Notes: generated by a model not told the origin, from the sequence alone. Numbered from the stretch's first letter, positions 6,227-16,800 are shown. The stretch is DNA of 64,000 nt from an uncultured Oscillibacter sp. (GCF_910579365.1 NZ_CAJTUX010000007.1:5876-69875), one strand, 5' to 3'. Numbers and translations: made by a program.

Positions 6227-9178
6227 ATGTCCGAATTGATGACCCCCATTCCATTCCGGGAACTGATGACCTGGGTGACCGCCGAGTACCAGAAGGAGGG
6301 CACCGTCTTCGGCGTTCATAAACCCTATCAGGCGGGCGTGAAGACCCTGCCCATCTTCGGCGAGAAGATCGAGACCCCCTTCGGTCCCGCCGCCGGTCCC
6401 AACACCCAGCTGGCCCAGAACATCATCGCCAGCTACTTCGCCGGCGCCCGCTTTTTCGAGCTGAAAACCGTCCAGAAGATGGACGGCGCGGACCTGGCCG
6501 CCTGCATCAACCGCCCCTGCATTCTGGCGGAGGACGAGTGCTACAACTGCGAGTGGTCCACGGAGCTCTACGTCCGGCAGGCTTTTGAGGAGTATGTGAA
6601 AGCCTGGTGCGCCTGCAAGATCATGGCCAAGGTCTATGGCCTGGGCGATCCCAACGCCTTTGTCTTCAACATGTCCGTGGGCTATGACCTGGCGGGCATC
6701 CAGGGCGAGAAGGTGGACGGCTTCCTCAGCGGCATGACGGACGCCTCCCAGACCCCCATTTTCCAGGAGTGCATCCGCGTCCTCAAGGAGTTCTTCCCCG
6801 CCGAGGAGTCCTTCATCGACGCCATTACACCCCATATCTCCGGCAGCGTCACCCTCTCCACCCTCCACGGCTGCCCGCCGGACGAGATCGAGCGGATTGC
6901 CAGCTATCTCATCGAGAAGAAGAAGCTCCACACCTTCGTCAAGTGCAACCCCACTATCCTGGGCTATGAGACCGCCCGGTCCATTCTGGACGGCATGGGC
7001 TATGACTATATCGCCTTCGACGACCATCATTTCAAGGAGGACCTCCAGTACGAGGACGCCGTGCCCATGTTCCGCCGCCTCCAGGCCCTGGCGGACAAGA
7101 CCGGCGTGGAGTTCGGCCTGAAGCTCTCCAACACCTTCCCCGTGGACGTGAAGGCCGGGGAGCTGCCCAGCGAAGAGATGTATATGGCGGGCAAGTCCCT
7201 CTTCCCCCTGACCACCACTATGGCGGCCCGAATTTCCCGGGAGTTCGGCGGCCGCATGCGCATCAGCTACGCCGGCGGCGCCGACGCGCTGAACATCGAC
7301 AAGCTCTTCTCCCTGGGCATCTGGCCCATCACCATGGCGACGACGGAGCTGAAGCCCGGCGGCTACCAGCGCTTCGTCCAGATCGGCGGCAAGCTGGACA
7401 CCCTGGAGTTCCGGCCCTTTGCCGGCGTGGATGTGGAGGGCATCGAGGCTCTGGCCCTGGCGGCCCGGTCCGACAAGTACCACGTCAAGGCCGTGAAGCC
7501 CGCCCCCCGGCGGAAGCTCTATGAAAAGGTGCCGCTGCTGGACTGCTTCACCGCCCCCTGCAAGGGCGGCTGCCCCATCGGCCAGGACATCCCGGAGTAT
7601 ATCGAGCTCTGCCGGAAGGGGGAGTACGCCTCCGCCCTGCGGCTCATCGCCGAGAAGAACCCCCTGCCCTTCATCACCGGCACCATCTGCGCCCACAACT
7701 GCCAGACCAAGTGCACCCGGAACTATTATGAGGACTCCGTCCAGATTCGGGCCACCAAGCTGGTGGCCGCCCAGCGGGGCTATGACGAATATATGTCCAA
7801 GCTGGATGCCCCCGTCCCGGCGGACGGCGGCAGGAAGGTTGCCGTCGTCGGCGGCGGCCCCGCGGGCATGGCGGCGGCCTATTTCGTGGGCCGGGCGGGC
7901 ATCCCCGCCACCATCTTTGAAAAGACCGGTAAGCTGGGCGGCGTCGTCCGCCAGGTCATTCCCGGCTTCCGCATCTCAGACGAGGCCATCGACAAGGACG
8001 CGGCGCTGGTGGCCAGGATGGGCGCGGAAATCCGGCTGAACACCCCCGCTCCCTCCGTGGCCGAACTGAAGGCCCAGGGCTATACCCACATCTTCTTTGC
8101 CGTGGGCGCCTGGAAGGCGGGGCGGCTGGACATCCCCGGCAACGTGGTCCCCGTCATCGGCTGGCTGAAGGACATGAAGGCCGGGAAGGACATCCCCCTG
8201 GGCAACGTGGCCGTGGTGGGCGGCGGCAACACCGCCATGGACGCCGCCCGGGCGGCTCTCCGGGCCGGGGCGCGGTCCAGCACCCTGGTGTACCGCCGGA
8301 CGAAGAAGTATATGCCCGCTGACGCCGAGGAGCTGGAGCTGGCCATCGCCGACGGTGTGAACTTCCTGGAGCTGGTGGCTCCCGTGGAGCAGAAGGACGG
8401 CAAGCTCCGCTGCGAGAAAATGAAGCTGGGCGAGCCCGATGAGAAGGGCCGCCGGAAGCCGGAGCCCACCGGCGAGTTTGTGGAGATTGACTGCGACACC
8501 GTCGTCTCCGCCGTGGGCGAAAAGGTGGAGAGCGAGCTTTTCACCGCCAACGGCATTGAGGTTGACGCCAAGGGTCTGCCGGACTTCAAGACCAATGTGG
8601 AGGGCGTTTACGCCGGCGGCGACGCCATGCGGGGCCCCGCCACGGTGGTGGAGGGCATTGCCGACGCCCAGGCCTTTGCCAACGCGGTGATCGGGGAGGC
8701 CCATAAGTTTGTCATCCCCGCCAAGGCCGTGGCCTCCCGGGCGGACGCCATCGCCAAGAAGGGCGTCCTCTGCGCGTCCGCCAAGTGCGAGGGGGACCGG
8801 TGCCTCACCTGCAACGTGGTGTGCCAGGTCTGCGCCGACGTGTGCCCCAACCGGGCCAATGTGGTGATCGAGCTGCCCGACGGACGGCATGAGATTCTCC
8901 ACGTGGACCGGATGTGCAACGAGTGCGGCAACTGCGCCATCTTTTGCCCCTATGACTCCGCTCCCTACCGGGATAAATTCACGCTCTTCAAGACCCGGGA
9001 GGGCTTTGACGAGAGTGTGAACAACCAGGGCTTCCTGCCCCTGGGCGGCGGCAAGGTGCTGGTCCGGCTGGACGGAAAGGTTTTCGAGGCGGATTTGAAC
9101 GCCAAAAACGATCTGCCCGCCGGGATTGAGGTGTTCATCCTCACGGTGCTGAACAAGTACGCCTATCTGCTGGGATAA
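6227..9178 (+). CDS. ygfK: YgfK-type multidomain flavoprotein (putative selenate reductase subunit YgfK)
   Basis: A 983-residue oxidoreductase built of three parts. The N-terminal half (about 1-430) resembles a dihydroorotate-dehydrogenase-like barrel. The middle is a GltD-like module: an Fe-S cysteine cluster (CKGGCPIGQDIPEY, then CAHNCQTKCTRNY), an FAD site VAVVGGGPAGMAAA near residue 540 and an NAD(P) site VAVVGGGNTAMDAA near 662. The C-terminus has ferredoxin-like cysteines (CNVVCQVCADVCP and CNECGNCAIFCP). This is the YgfK order and size. In the uric acid cluster of gut anaerobes it is thought to supply electron transfer for purine breakdown; the older name refers to selenate reduction. 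The start follows AAGGAGGAAAACCAA. Other cluster genes (xdh, ygeW, ygeX, ygeY, hydantoinase) are not in this window. Confidence 0.93.
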   Translation: MSELMTPIPFRELMTWVTAEYQKEGTVFGVHKPYQAGVKTLPIFGEKIETPFGPAAGPNTQLAQNIIASYFAGARFFELKTVQKMDGADLAACINRPCILAEDECYNCEWSTELYVRQAFEEYVKAWCACKIMAKVYGLGDPNAFVFNMSVGYDLAGIQGEKVDGFLSGMTDASQTPIFQECIRVLKEFFPAEESFIDAITPHISGSVTLSTLHGCPPDEIERIASYLIEKKKLHTFVKCNPTILGYETARSILDGMGYDYIAFDDHHFKEDLQYEDAVPMFRRLQALADKTGVEFGLKLSNTFPVDVKAGELPSEEMYMAGKSLFPLTTTMAARISREFGGRMRISYAGGADALNIDKLFSLGIWPITMATTELKPGGYQRFVQIGGKLDTLEFRPFAGVDVEGIEALALAARSDKYHVKAVKPAPRRKLYEKVPLLDCFTAPCKGGCPIGQDIPEYIELCRKGEYASALRLIAEKNPLPFITGTICAHNCQTKCTRNYYEDSVQIRATKLVAAQRGYDEYMSKLDAPVPADGGRKVAVVGGGPAGMAAAYFVGRAGIPATIFEKTGKLGGVVRQVIPGFRISDEAIDKDAALVARMGAEIRLNTPAPSVAELKAQGYTHIFFAVGAWKAGRLDIPGNVVPVIGWLKDMKAGKDIPLGNVAVVGGGNTAMDAARAALRAGARSSTLVYRRTKKYMPADAEELELAIADGVNFLELVAPVEQKDGKLRCEKMKLGEPDEKGRRKPEPTGEFVEIDCDTVVSAVGEKVESELFTANGIEVDAKGLPDFKTNVEGVYAGGDAMRGPATVVEGIADAQAFANAVIGEAHKFVIPAKAVASRADAIAKKGVLCASAKCEGDRCLTCNVVCQVCADVCPNRANVVIELPDGRHEILHVDRMCNECGNCAIFCPYDSAPYRDKFTLFKTREGFDESVNNQGFLPLGGGKVLVRLDGKVFEADLNAKNDLPAGIEVFILTVLNKYAYLLG

Positions 9179-9182
9179 AAAT

Positions 9183-9223
9183 GCGCGAGGGGGCCGGGAT
9201 TTCCCGGCCTCCTCCGTTTTTGC
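9183..9223 (+). terminator. Terminator after ygfK
   Basis: GAGGGGGCCGGGA and the complementary CCCGGCCTCCTC form a hairpin followed by CGTTTTT, directly after the ygfK stop. Confidence 0.8.
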
Positions 9224-9520
9224 TCATACCGTCCATATAATTTTGGAGCCGCTGGAGCGGCGGAGTTTCAACCGGTCCGAATGGCGGTTCCCCATAACAT
9301 ACCAATTATTTTCTATGACTTCAGGTTTAAAAACACGTTCTATGCGGGGCAGGAATGTAAATTTTGCTCTGGACATATGCTCAAAAGGGCGGTGTTTCCA
9401 ATACGTACCAAGGGATTCATGCAGAAAAAGGGCTTGCAAAAATTGCCTTTCCTCAGTATAATTGGGAGGGTGGCTGCATGCCATTTTTGAATTCTAACAA
9501 ACAGATGGAGTTAGACAGCT
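9224..9520. other. Intergenic region with chemoreceptor promoter
   Basis: About 300 bases, more AT-rich than the neighbours. Short open frames of 69-86 codons exist on both strands but lack ribosome sites and family resemblance. The only clear signal is the promoter at 9434-9462. Confidence 0.5.
9434..9462 (+). promoter_or_regulatory. Promoter of the chemoreceptor gene
   Basis: TTGCAA (9434-9439), 17-base spacer, perfect TATAAT (9457-9462); 59 bases before the start codon. Confidence 0.78.
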
Positions 9521-11188
9521 ATGAAAAAGAACGAGTTCTCAAGAAGAGGTCCGGAAGAAAAACAGACCCGTATCGGCAAGAAGGTAGGCAATGTGGTCGT
9601 CATCATGCAGATGATATCCGTTGTGTTCGCGGTGGGCATGTGCGTGATTATGTTTCGCTCTTTGGCAACGAGTATGCTGGAACAGCGCTGTACCAACGGC
9701 ACGAACATGCTCGATTATGTTCTGAGCCAAACAGACGGTACAGACGAAATCAACCAGCTGCTGGATGGGCTGAAAAGCCGCATGGGTTGTGAGTTTACCG
9801 TTTTTGAGGGGAATACGCGGGCCTACACCACCGTGGTCCAAAACGGAGAGCGGGCCGTGGGCACTACGCTGTCCCCCGAGTTGTCCGAGATTGTGTTGCA
9901 GCAGGGACGAAGCTATGTGGGCAGGGCCACCATCCTGGATGAGGAATACCTGTGTTCCTATGTTCCCACCAGGGACGCCGCCGGAGCAGTCAACGGCCTT
10001 ATATTTGCCGGGATTTCCTCTGCGGAAGCCAACCATCAGATTTTTATGACGATCATCTGGTCCTCCTTGGTGAGCCTTGGCGTCATCGTTGTAAGCATCT
10101 TTTTCCTGTCGGCGTATCTGAAAAAAACCGTCTCCTCTCCTCTGGCTGAGATTACCCGGGTGGCCGGCCGCCTGGAACAGGGAAACCTGGGCCTGACCGG
10201 CGGCGGGGAGAGCGGCATCGCCGTCCGCTCCAATGACGAGATTGGTCAGTTAGCCCTTATTTTCGAGAAAACGATCCAGCGTCTTCGCGCTTACATCGGA
10301 GAGATTTCTTCCATACTGGATTCCGTCGCCGCCGGGGACTTGACGGCTTCCGCCCAGCAGGAATACGTGGGAGATTTTATGTCTATCAAGGCTTCCCTGG
10401 ACAGCATTCAGTCGAAGCTCCATGATACCATGAGCCAGATCCGTGAGAGCGCCGAGCAGGTGTCCGCCGGGGCTGAGCAGGTGTCGAATGGCGCCCAAGC
10501 TTTGGCCCAGGGCGCCACCGAGCAGGCCAGTTCTGTGGAGGAGCTCTCCGCCACGATCAGCAATATTTCCGAAAACGCCAAGCGGACCGCCCAGGCCACT
10601 GAGGAAGCCGGCCAGTTTGTGGAGCAGGCAGGCGGTCAGCTGGGCGTCAGCGTGGAATACGTCAAACAGCTCAACACGGCGATGAGAAAGATTTCCAGCT
10701 CTTCCGAGGAAATCAGTAAGATCATTGCCACCATTGAGAACATTGCTTTCCAGACAAATATTTTGGCATTGAACGCCGCTGTGGAGGCGGCTCGGGCTGG
10801 AACGGCCGGAAAGGGCTTCGCCGTGGTTGCCGACGAGGTCCGCAACCTGGCCAACCGGTCCGACGAGGCCGCCAAGGCCACCAAGGACCTGATTGAAAGT
10901 TCCATTGCCGCCGTGACCGAGGGCAGCACCGTTGTGGATGAGGTAACCCAAGCCTTGGAGCGCACCAGCGTCAGCGCCGGGGGCGTGACGTCTCAGATGT
11001 CCATCGTGGTGGAAGCGGTGGAAAAGCAGACCGCCGCCATCAACCAGGTTACCGAGGGCATTGACCAGATTGCCAGTGTGGTGCAGACCAACTCCGCCAC
11101 CAGCGAGGAGAGCGCCGCCGCCAGTCAGGAGCTTTCCTCCCAGGCCAACCTCCTCAAAAGTTTGGTAGCGGCCTTCCGTTTGAGATGA
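9521..11188 (+). CDS. Methyl-accepting chemotaxis protein (transmembrane)
   Basis: A 555-residue chemoreceptor. Order: cytoplasmic N-tail, transmembrane segment at about 22-46, an extracellular ligand domain of about 130 residues resembling a single Cache (sCACHE_3) domain, a second transmembrane segment near 176-197, HAMP (about 200-255) and a long helical signalling region. The conserved hairpin tip is present: NIAFQTNILALNAAVEAARAGT then GFAVVADEVRNLANRS. It would relay to CheA/CheW, which are not in the window. The ligand is unknown. It has its own promoter and terminator. GC content is a little lower than in neighbouring genes. Confidence 0.93.
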   Translation: MKKNEFSRRGPEEKQTRIGKKVGNVVVIMQMISVVFAVGMCVIMFRSLATSMLEQRCTNGTNMLDYVLSQTDGTDEINQLLDGLKSRMGCEFTVFEGNTRAYTTVVQNGERAVGTTLSPELSEIVLQQGRSYVGRATILDEEYLCSYVPTRDAAGAVNGLIFAGISSAEANHQIFMTIIWSSLVSLGVIVVSIFFLSAYLKKTVSSPLAEITRVAGRLEQGNLGLTGGGESGIAVRSNDEIGQLALIFEKTIQRLRAYIGEISSILDSVAAGDLTASAQQEYVGDFMSIKASLDSIQSKLHDTMSQIRESAEQVSAGAEQVSNGAQALAQGATEQASSVEELSATISNISENAKRTAQATEEAGQFVEQAGGQLGVSVEYVKQLNTAMRKISSSSEEISKIIATIENIAFQTNILALNAAVEAARAGTAGKGFAVVADEVRNLANRSDEAAKATKDLIESSIAAVTEGSTVVDEVTQALERTSVSAGGVTSQMSIVVEAVEKQTAAINQVTEGIDQIASVVQTNSATSEESAAASQELSSQANLLKSLVAAFRLR

Positions 11189-11290
11189 GGACCGGAAGAG
11201 AAGACGCGTGTATGCCGAAGGGCGCGGCGATTCATTTGCCCTGGCAGGACTAAGAAACGTACATCTTGTTCATCAACGCAAAGCGCAAGA

Positions 11291-11328
11291 CCTGCAAGCC
11301 GTTGGACTTCAACGGTTTGCGGGTTTTT
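11291..11328 (+). terminator. Terminator after the chemoreceptor gene
   Basis: CCTGCAAGCCGTTG pairs with CAACGGTTTGCGGG (14 bp, two G-U, loop GACTT) and is followed by TTTTT. Confidence 0.8.
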
Positions 11329-11514
11329 CTCTGCGGGTTTCACCCGCTTGGCAGCGGGTGGCGTACACCGCTTTGGATGTTCGGGCTTCCGCCTGCCGGC
11401 TCTGCTTCACGGTGTTCGTTCCTCGTGCCGGCTTTCCTTGAAAGGCCACTGCCGCCGCGGGCTGTTCATAATCTTTTTACGCATTCAATTACCCTGAATG
11501 CCCGTCGGTTGATA
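11329..11514. other. Non-coding spacer
   Basis: Between the terminator and the FIST promoter I see only short hairpins (for example CCCGC-TTGGCA-GCGGG) and no supported gene. Confidence 0.4.
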
Positions 11515-11543
11515 TTGACACATTTGGCGGTTTCCGGTATAAT
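11515..11543 (+). promoter_or_regulatory. Consensus promoter of the FIST-chemoreceptor operon
   Basis: TTGACA (11515-11520), 17-base spacer, TATAAT (11538-11543): a perfect housekeeping-sigma consensus. Confidence 0.9.
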
Positions 11544-11591
11544 AAGAGCTTATGATGTTCCGTGTAAATCTTGTAGGAGGGAGACAACAGC

Positions 11592-12647
11592 GTGAAACAG
11601 TTTTTCGGTATGAGTCAAAGGGGAAATCTGGAGGAGGCGCTTCAGGGCCTTCACAGTCCTCAGTTTATTATGCTGTTATCAAACGATGCCCAGTTTGAAG
11701 ATCACGTGAAGGCCCTTGAAAAGCGGTATCCTGGTGTGCCCAGCATCGGCTGCATTGGCATGAGCTATCAAACCAGGATTGTGGAGCAGGGCGTGGGCGT
11801 GATCGCGTTTTTTGACGGCGTGACCGCCGCCGCCAACGTGCTGGAGGAGGTATCCTCCATGCCGGTGAAGTACATCCAGCGTCTGGAGCGGGACATGCAG
11901 AAGGTGGGCGGCTCCAACGGCGATACGGTCTGCATCGATTTCTGCGCCGGAAACGACGCCTGCGTGCTGACCACGATTTACACCGCTCTGCGGAAACGGG
12001 GCATCTCTCTGGTGGGGGGGACCGGCGACAAGGGAAAGGTCTCCGCCAACGGACGGGTGTATCAGGATGCGGTGGCCTATGGTCTGGTCCGGAATCAGAA
12101 CGGCCGGGTCAAGACTTATAAGGAGAATATCTATCATCAGCTGGGGGACTACCGCTTCATCGCCTCCGACACGGACCGGGCCAATTACATACTGGGTTCC
12201 CTGAACGGTAAGCCGGCCAAGCAGGTTTACAAGAGCCTTCTCCACGTGACGGACGAGGAGATTCTGACCCGGACCTTCCAGAACCCCTTCGGCAAGCTCA
12301 ACGGGGACGACACCTGCATCATCTCGATTAAAGAGGTCAACGGCAACGCGCTGGCCTGCTTCCGCCAGGTCAACGACTCCGACGTGCTGATTCTGCTGGA
12401 GCTGGGGGATTACCAGGCCATTACGAGGGATACCATTCAGAAAATCTGCCGGGAGTTCCCCCGCCGCTCGGCCGTCTTCTCGGTGAACTGCCTGTTCCGC
12501 TACAAGCTGTTCTCGGAGCGGGGCTATATGCAGACCTATCTGCAGGAGATGGCGTCTCTGGGAAGCCATACGGGTTTTGTGGGCTATGGAGAGCATTACA
12601 ACAACCGCTTTGTCAACCAGTCCATGACCTGCGTGGTGTTTGAGTGA
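11592..12647 (+). CDS. FIST-domain sensor protein
   Basis: A 351-residue soluble protein matching the FIST_N plus FIST_C architecture: an N-terminal half with VPSIGCIGMSYQTRI, a central GISLVGGTGDKG, and a C-terminal half ending with GSHTGFVGYGEHYNNRFVNQSMTCVVF, where the phrase GFxGYGE..N...N.T is the usual FIST ending. FIST proteins are predicted sensors of small ligands, probably amino acids, and are often linked to chemotaxis or signalling domains. Start is GTG at 11592 after GTAGGAGGGAGACAACAGC. The next gene is a cytosolic chemoreceptor fragment starting 15 bases after the stop, which suggests that sensing and signalling are split between two polypeptides. Confidence 0.88.
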   Translation: MKQFFGMSQRGNLEEALQGLHSPQFIMLLSNDAQFEDHVKALEKRYPGVPSIGCIGMSYQTRIVEQGVGVIAFFDGVTAAANVLEEVSSMPVKYIQRLERDMQKVGGSNGDTVCIDFCAGNDACVLTTIYTALRKRGISLVGGTGDKGKVSANGRVYQDAVAYGLVRNQNGRVKTYKENIYHQLGDYRFIASDTDRANYILGSLNGKPAKQVYKSLLHVTDEEILTRTFQNPFGKLNGDDTCIISIKEVNGNALACFRQVNDSDVLILLELGDYQAITRDTIQKICREFPRRSAVFSVNCLFRYKLFSERGYMQTYLQEMASLGSHTGFVGYGEHYNNRFVNQSMTCVVFE

Positions 12648-12661
12648 AGGAGGAATCGGCG

Positions 12662-13606
12662 ATGCTGTTTAAGGGAAAAGACCGGCGGACGCCGGAGCAG
12701 GTCCGGGAGGAAACGGGGCTCTATCCGGTGCTGCATGTGGCGGACAGCCTGAAAGAGTACCAGAAGGAAATGGTGAAAAAGGAAGTCGCCTCCCTTTGGG
12801 AACTGAGCATGGTGGGCAAGTCCTTTTCCGGCGTGCTGAAAGAGGCGGATCAGTTCCAGGCGAAATTGCAGGAGATGGGACAGTCCTTTTCCAACATCAA
12901 CCAGACGGCGGGGGAGTTCGCCCAGGTACGGGGCGAGATCGCCCTGGCGGTGCGGGAGGCGCAGAGCCAGATGAAGGAGCTGGGGCAGTCCTCCGCGCGG
13001 GTACGGGAGTCCTATGAGCAGATGGCGGATATTTTCGCCCAGCTTCAGTCCGCCATTCGGGAGATTCAGCAGTGCATGGGAAAGATCGTGTCCATCGCCG
13101 ACCAGACGAACATTCTGGCCATCAACGCCTCCATCGAGGCGGCCCGGGCTGGTACCGAGGGCCGGGGCTTCGCGGTGGTGGCCGCCCAGGTCAAGGAGCT
13201 GGCGAAGGAGATCAAGGTGCTGGCCGGAGAGGTGAATACCGGCGTGGGAGACGTGGAAAGCCGCGCCGGAGAGCTCAGCGAGAGCATCCAGGGCTCCCAG
13301 CAGACGCTGGGGCAGAGCGCGGGCATCGTGAGCCAGGCGGACGAGAGCTTCCGCCGTATCACCGACGCCGCCGAGGGGTCCTCGGCCGTGCAGTCGGAGA
13401 TCTCCGGCGTGATCGACGCCGCGCAGGGAGAGCTGCAGGTGCTCTGCCAGTTCTTTGACCAGATCAAGGACCAGTATCAGGAGGTGGTCCGGCACATCGA
13501 CAGCGCCAGCCGCCTGGGCACCACCAAGAGCGCCATGTTTGAGGATATGGACAACATGATCTCCCAGATTCCGCCCCTGGTGAAGGACGCGGAGGACGGA
13601 CGCTGA
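12662..13606 (+). CDS. Cytosolic chemoreceptor signalling protein (MCP signal domain only)
   Basis: A 314-residue protein without transmembrane segments. It consists of a short N-terminal stretch and a coiled-coil chemoreceptor signalling domain: the tip sequence IADQTNILAINASIEAARAGT and GFAVVAAQVKELAKEI is clear near residues 145-190. No HAMP or ligand domain is present, so its input probably comes from the FIST protein encoded immediately upstream. The start at 12662 (AAGGAGGAATCGGCG before ATG) is preferred to a GTG at 12644 that overlaps the previous stop. It is the second gene of a two-gene operon driven by a consensus promoter. Confidence 0.9.
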   Translation: MLFKGKDRRTPEQVREETGLYPVLHVADSLKEYQKEMVKKEVASLWELSMVGKSFSGVLKEADQFQAKLQEMGQSFSNINQTAGEFAQVRGEIALAVREAQSQMKELGQSSARVRESYEQMADIFAQLQSAIREIQQCMGKIVSIADQTNILAINASIEAARAGTEGRGFAVVAAQVKELAKEIKVLAGEVNTGVGDVESRAGELSESIQGSQQTLGQSAGIVSQADESFRRITDAAEGSSAVQSEISGVIDAAQGELQVLCQFFDQIKDQYQEVVRHIDSASRLGTTKSAMFEDMDNMISQIPPLVKDAEDGR

Positions 13607-13668
13607 GGCGTCCCCCTCCGGAGACGGGCGCGGGAATATGGCAAGCAGACATTCCCTGTCCGGCAGGG

Positions 13669-13707
13669 GACCCGCCCGCGGGTTTCCCGGCCGGGCGGGG
13701 ATTTTTC
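13669..13707 (+). terminator. Terminator after the FIST-chemoreceptor operon
   Basis: CCCGCCCG pairs with CGGGCGGGG around an inner CGGG/CCCGG stem and is followed by ATTTTT. Confidence 0.75.
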
Positions 13708-13820
13708 CGCCCTGGGGAGGCGGGGCCTTTACAGATTTTGTCTTGAAATGCGGCGCGTTCTCTGATATAGTAAATTGATTATTGAAGCGCCCGGGCCGGG
13801 GCTTTGGCAGAGGTGGAAAC

Positions 13821-16800
13821 GTGTACTTAAAAGCATTGGAAATTCAAGGGTTCAAATCCTTTCCGGACAAGACTATTTTAAATTTCGGCGAGGATATCAC
13901 CGCCATCGTGGGGCCCAACGGCTCCGGCAAGTCCAATATTTCCGACGCCATCCGCTGGGTCCTGGGCGAGCAGAGCGCCAAGGGCCTCCGGGGCGCGAAA
14001 ATGGAGGATGTGATCTTTGGCGGCACGGAGCAGCGCAATCAGGTGGGTTTTGCCCAGGTGACGCTGGTGCTGGACAATACGGAGCGGATTTTCCCCTCGA
14101 TGGAGGAGGCGGAAGTGGCCGTCACCCGGCGGTATTACCGCAGCGGAGAGAGCGAATACTACATCAACCGCCAGTCCGTCCGGCTCAAGGACGTGACGGA
14201 GCTCTTTTTGGACACGGGCCTGGGCCGGGAGGGCTACTCCATCATCGGCCAGGGCAAGATTGACGAGATTTTGTCCACCCGGAGCAGCGAACGCCGGGAG
14301 ATTTTTGAGGAGGCCGCCGGCATTTCCCGCTTCCGCCACCGGAAGGAGGAGGCCGAGCGGAAGCTGGAGCGGACGGAGGAAAACCTGGTCCGGATCAACG
14401 ACAAGATTTCCGAGCTGGAGCTCCAGGTGGGACCCTTGCGGGAGCAGGCGGAGAAGGCGAAAAAGTACCTCGTCCTCCGGGACGAGCTGCGGATTTTGGA
14501 AATCTCGGTCTGGCTGGAGAATCTGGATGCGCTGAAGATCAACGCCCGGAAGCTGGAGCTGGACTTCCGGGCGGCGGAGAGAGAGCGGGCCGAGGCCCGG
14601 GCCGCCTTGGACGCCCTCTATGCCGAGGCGGAGCGCTTCGGCGAGGAGATGCGCCGGAAGGACATGGAGGCTGAGCGGCTCCGGACGGAGGCCGGGGAGC
14701 TGGACGCCCAGGCGAAGGACCAGTCCGCCGCCATTGCCGTGCTGGAAAGCGGCATCGCCCACAACCAGGAGAACATCTGCCGGGCCCGGACGGAGCTGGT
14801 GGAGTCCGACAGCCGGGCCGGGGGTCTGGCGGCTCAGTCCGCCCAGGAGGCGGAGCGGGCGGAGGAGCTGTCCAAACGCCTGGATGAGCTGGGAATGGGG
14901 CTGGAGGCCCTGCTGGAGCGGGCCAGGACCGCCGCCGCCCAGGCGGGGGGGCAGCAGTCCCAGGCGGAGGCCCTGCGGGGCCGGGAGGCCATAGCCGTGG
15001 CCGCCGCCGCCGACGCCCGGGCGAAGGCCGCCGCCATCGCCGCCGAGAGCGGCCAGATGGAGGAACGGCGGGCCGCCCTGGAGACGGAGCGGGCCGCCGC
15101 CGCAGAGCAGCTGGACGAGACCCGAAGAGAGGCCAAGGCCAACCGCCGCCGCCTGGAGGAGGCCCGGGACGACGCTGCCGCCGCCGCCAACATCATCGCG
15201 GGCCACAGCCTGCGGATGGAGGAGCGGGAGAAGAAGGCCGCTGCCGCCGCGGACAGGCGGATGAAGCTGACCATGGACGCCGGGGCCCTGGAGAACCGCA
15301 TCCGGCTTCTGACGGAGATGGAGAAGGACTACGAGGGCTTCTCCAAGGCCGTGAAGCTGGTGTGCCAGAACGGTCTGCGGGGAGTCCACGGCCCTGTGGC
15401 GGGATTGATGAAGACGGAGCAGCGCTATACCGTCGCCATTGAAATCGCCCTGGGGGCGGGACTCCAGAACATCGTGGTGGACCGGGAGGAGGACGCCAAA
15501 GCCGCCATCGGCTTTTTGAAGCAGCGGGACGGGGGCCGGGCCACCTTCCTGCCCCTCACCGCTATCCGGGGCGAGGAGCTGCGCCTAAACGGCGTGGAGC
15601 GGGAGTACGGCTTTGTGGGCGTCGCATCCCGTCTGGTGAGCTTTGACCCCAGGTATCAGAACATCTTTTACAACCTCCTGGGCCGGACGGTCATCGCGGA
15701 GGACCTGGACTGCGGCATCGCCATGGCCCGGAAGTACCGCAACGCCTTCCGGATTGTCACCCTGGACGGGCAGGTCATCAACCGGGGCGGGTCCATGACC
15801 GGCGGTTCCGTCTCCCGGAACAGCGGCGTGCTGAGCCGGGCGGCGGAGCTGGAAAAGCTCCACGGCCGCGCCGCGGACATGCGGCAGCAGCTGGAGGCCG
15901 CCAGGCGGGAGGAGGAGGCCGTTCAGCGGGACCTCTCCGCGGCCCGCTACGATCTGGAGACTGCCGAGGGCCAGCGCCGTCAGGCGGAGGATGCGGTCCT
16001 CCGGCTGGAGGGCGAGAAGAATCATTTTGACATTTTGCTCAAATCAATTGAGGAAAATTTGGAAAATCTGACGGGCGAGCTGGAGAGCCTGACGGGCCAT
16101 TTGGAGGACAACGCCCGGCGAAAGGAACAGGCGGAGGCGGCCTTTGCCGCCCAGGAGGCCCAGGCCGCCCAATATCGGGAGCAGGCGGCGGCGGCGCTGT
16201 CCGGCCAGTCGGAGCTGCTGGCCCAGTCCAACGCCCTGTCGGAGGAAGTCACGGCGAAAAAAGAGGAGCTGGCGTCCCTGGCCGCCCAGCGGGACGCTGC
16301 CCTCCGCCGCGCCGGGGACCTCCGCCGTCTGGCGGCGGAGCTGACGGGAGACCGGCGGCAGAAGGAGGAGACGCTGGAAACCTATCAGAGGGCCATCGGC
16401 AAGGCCCAGGCGGAGATCGCCGCTCGCCGGGAAGACATGAGCGCATTGAACCGGCGGCGGGAGAGCTGCCAGGAGCGCCTGAGCACCCTGAACGAGGAGA
16501 AGCTGGACCTGGAGACCCGGCGCACCGCCCAGAACAAGGCCAGCCAGGAGATGAACGAGAACCTTTTGAACCTGGAGCGCTCCGCCTCCCGGCTGGAGCA
16601 GAAGCTGGCCACCTCCGGCATGGAGGAAAAGCAGATTCTCGACCGTCTCTGGGAACACTACGAGCTGAGCCACTCCGACGCGCAGGCCCAGCGCATGGAG
16701 CTGGAGAGCATCCCCAAAGCCGCCCGGCGGATTGGGGAGCTGAAAAAAGACATCGCCGCCCTGGGCACGCCCAACATCGGCGCCATTGAGGAGTACGACC

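Noticed and set aside
6107..7696. Open frame of 529 codons antisense to ygfK
   Set aside because: Shadow of a GC-rich coding gene; His/Gly/Val-rich composition without domains.
9224..9490. Small frames of 69-86 codons upstream of the chemoreceptor
   Set aside because: No ribosome sites, composition unlike protein, and the chemoreceptor promoter lies within them.
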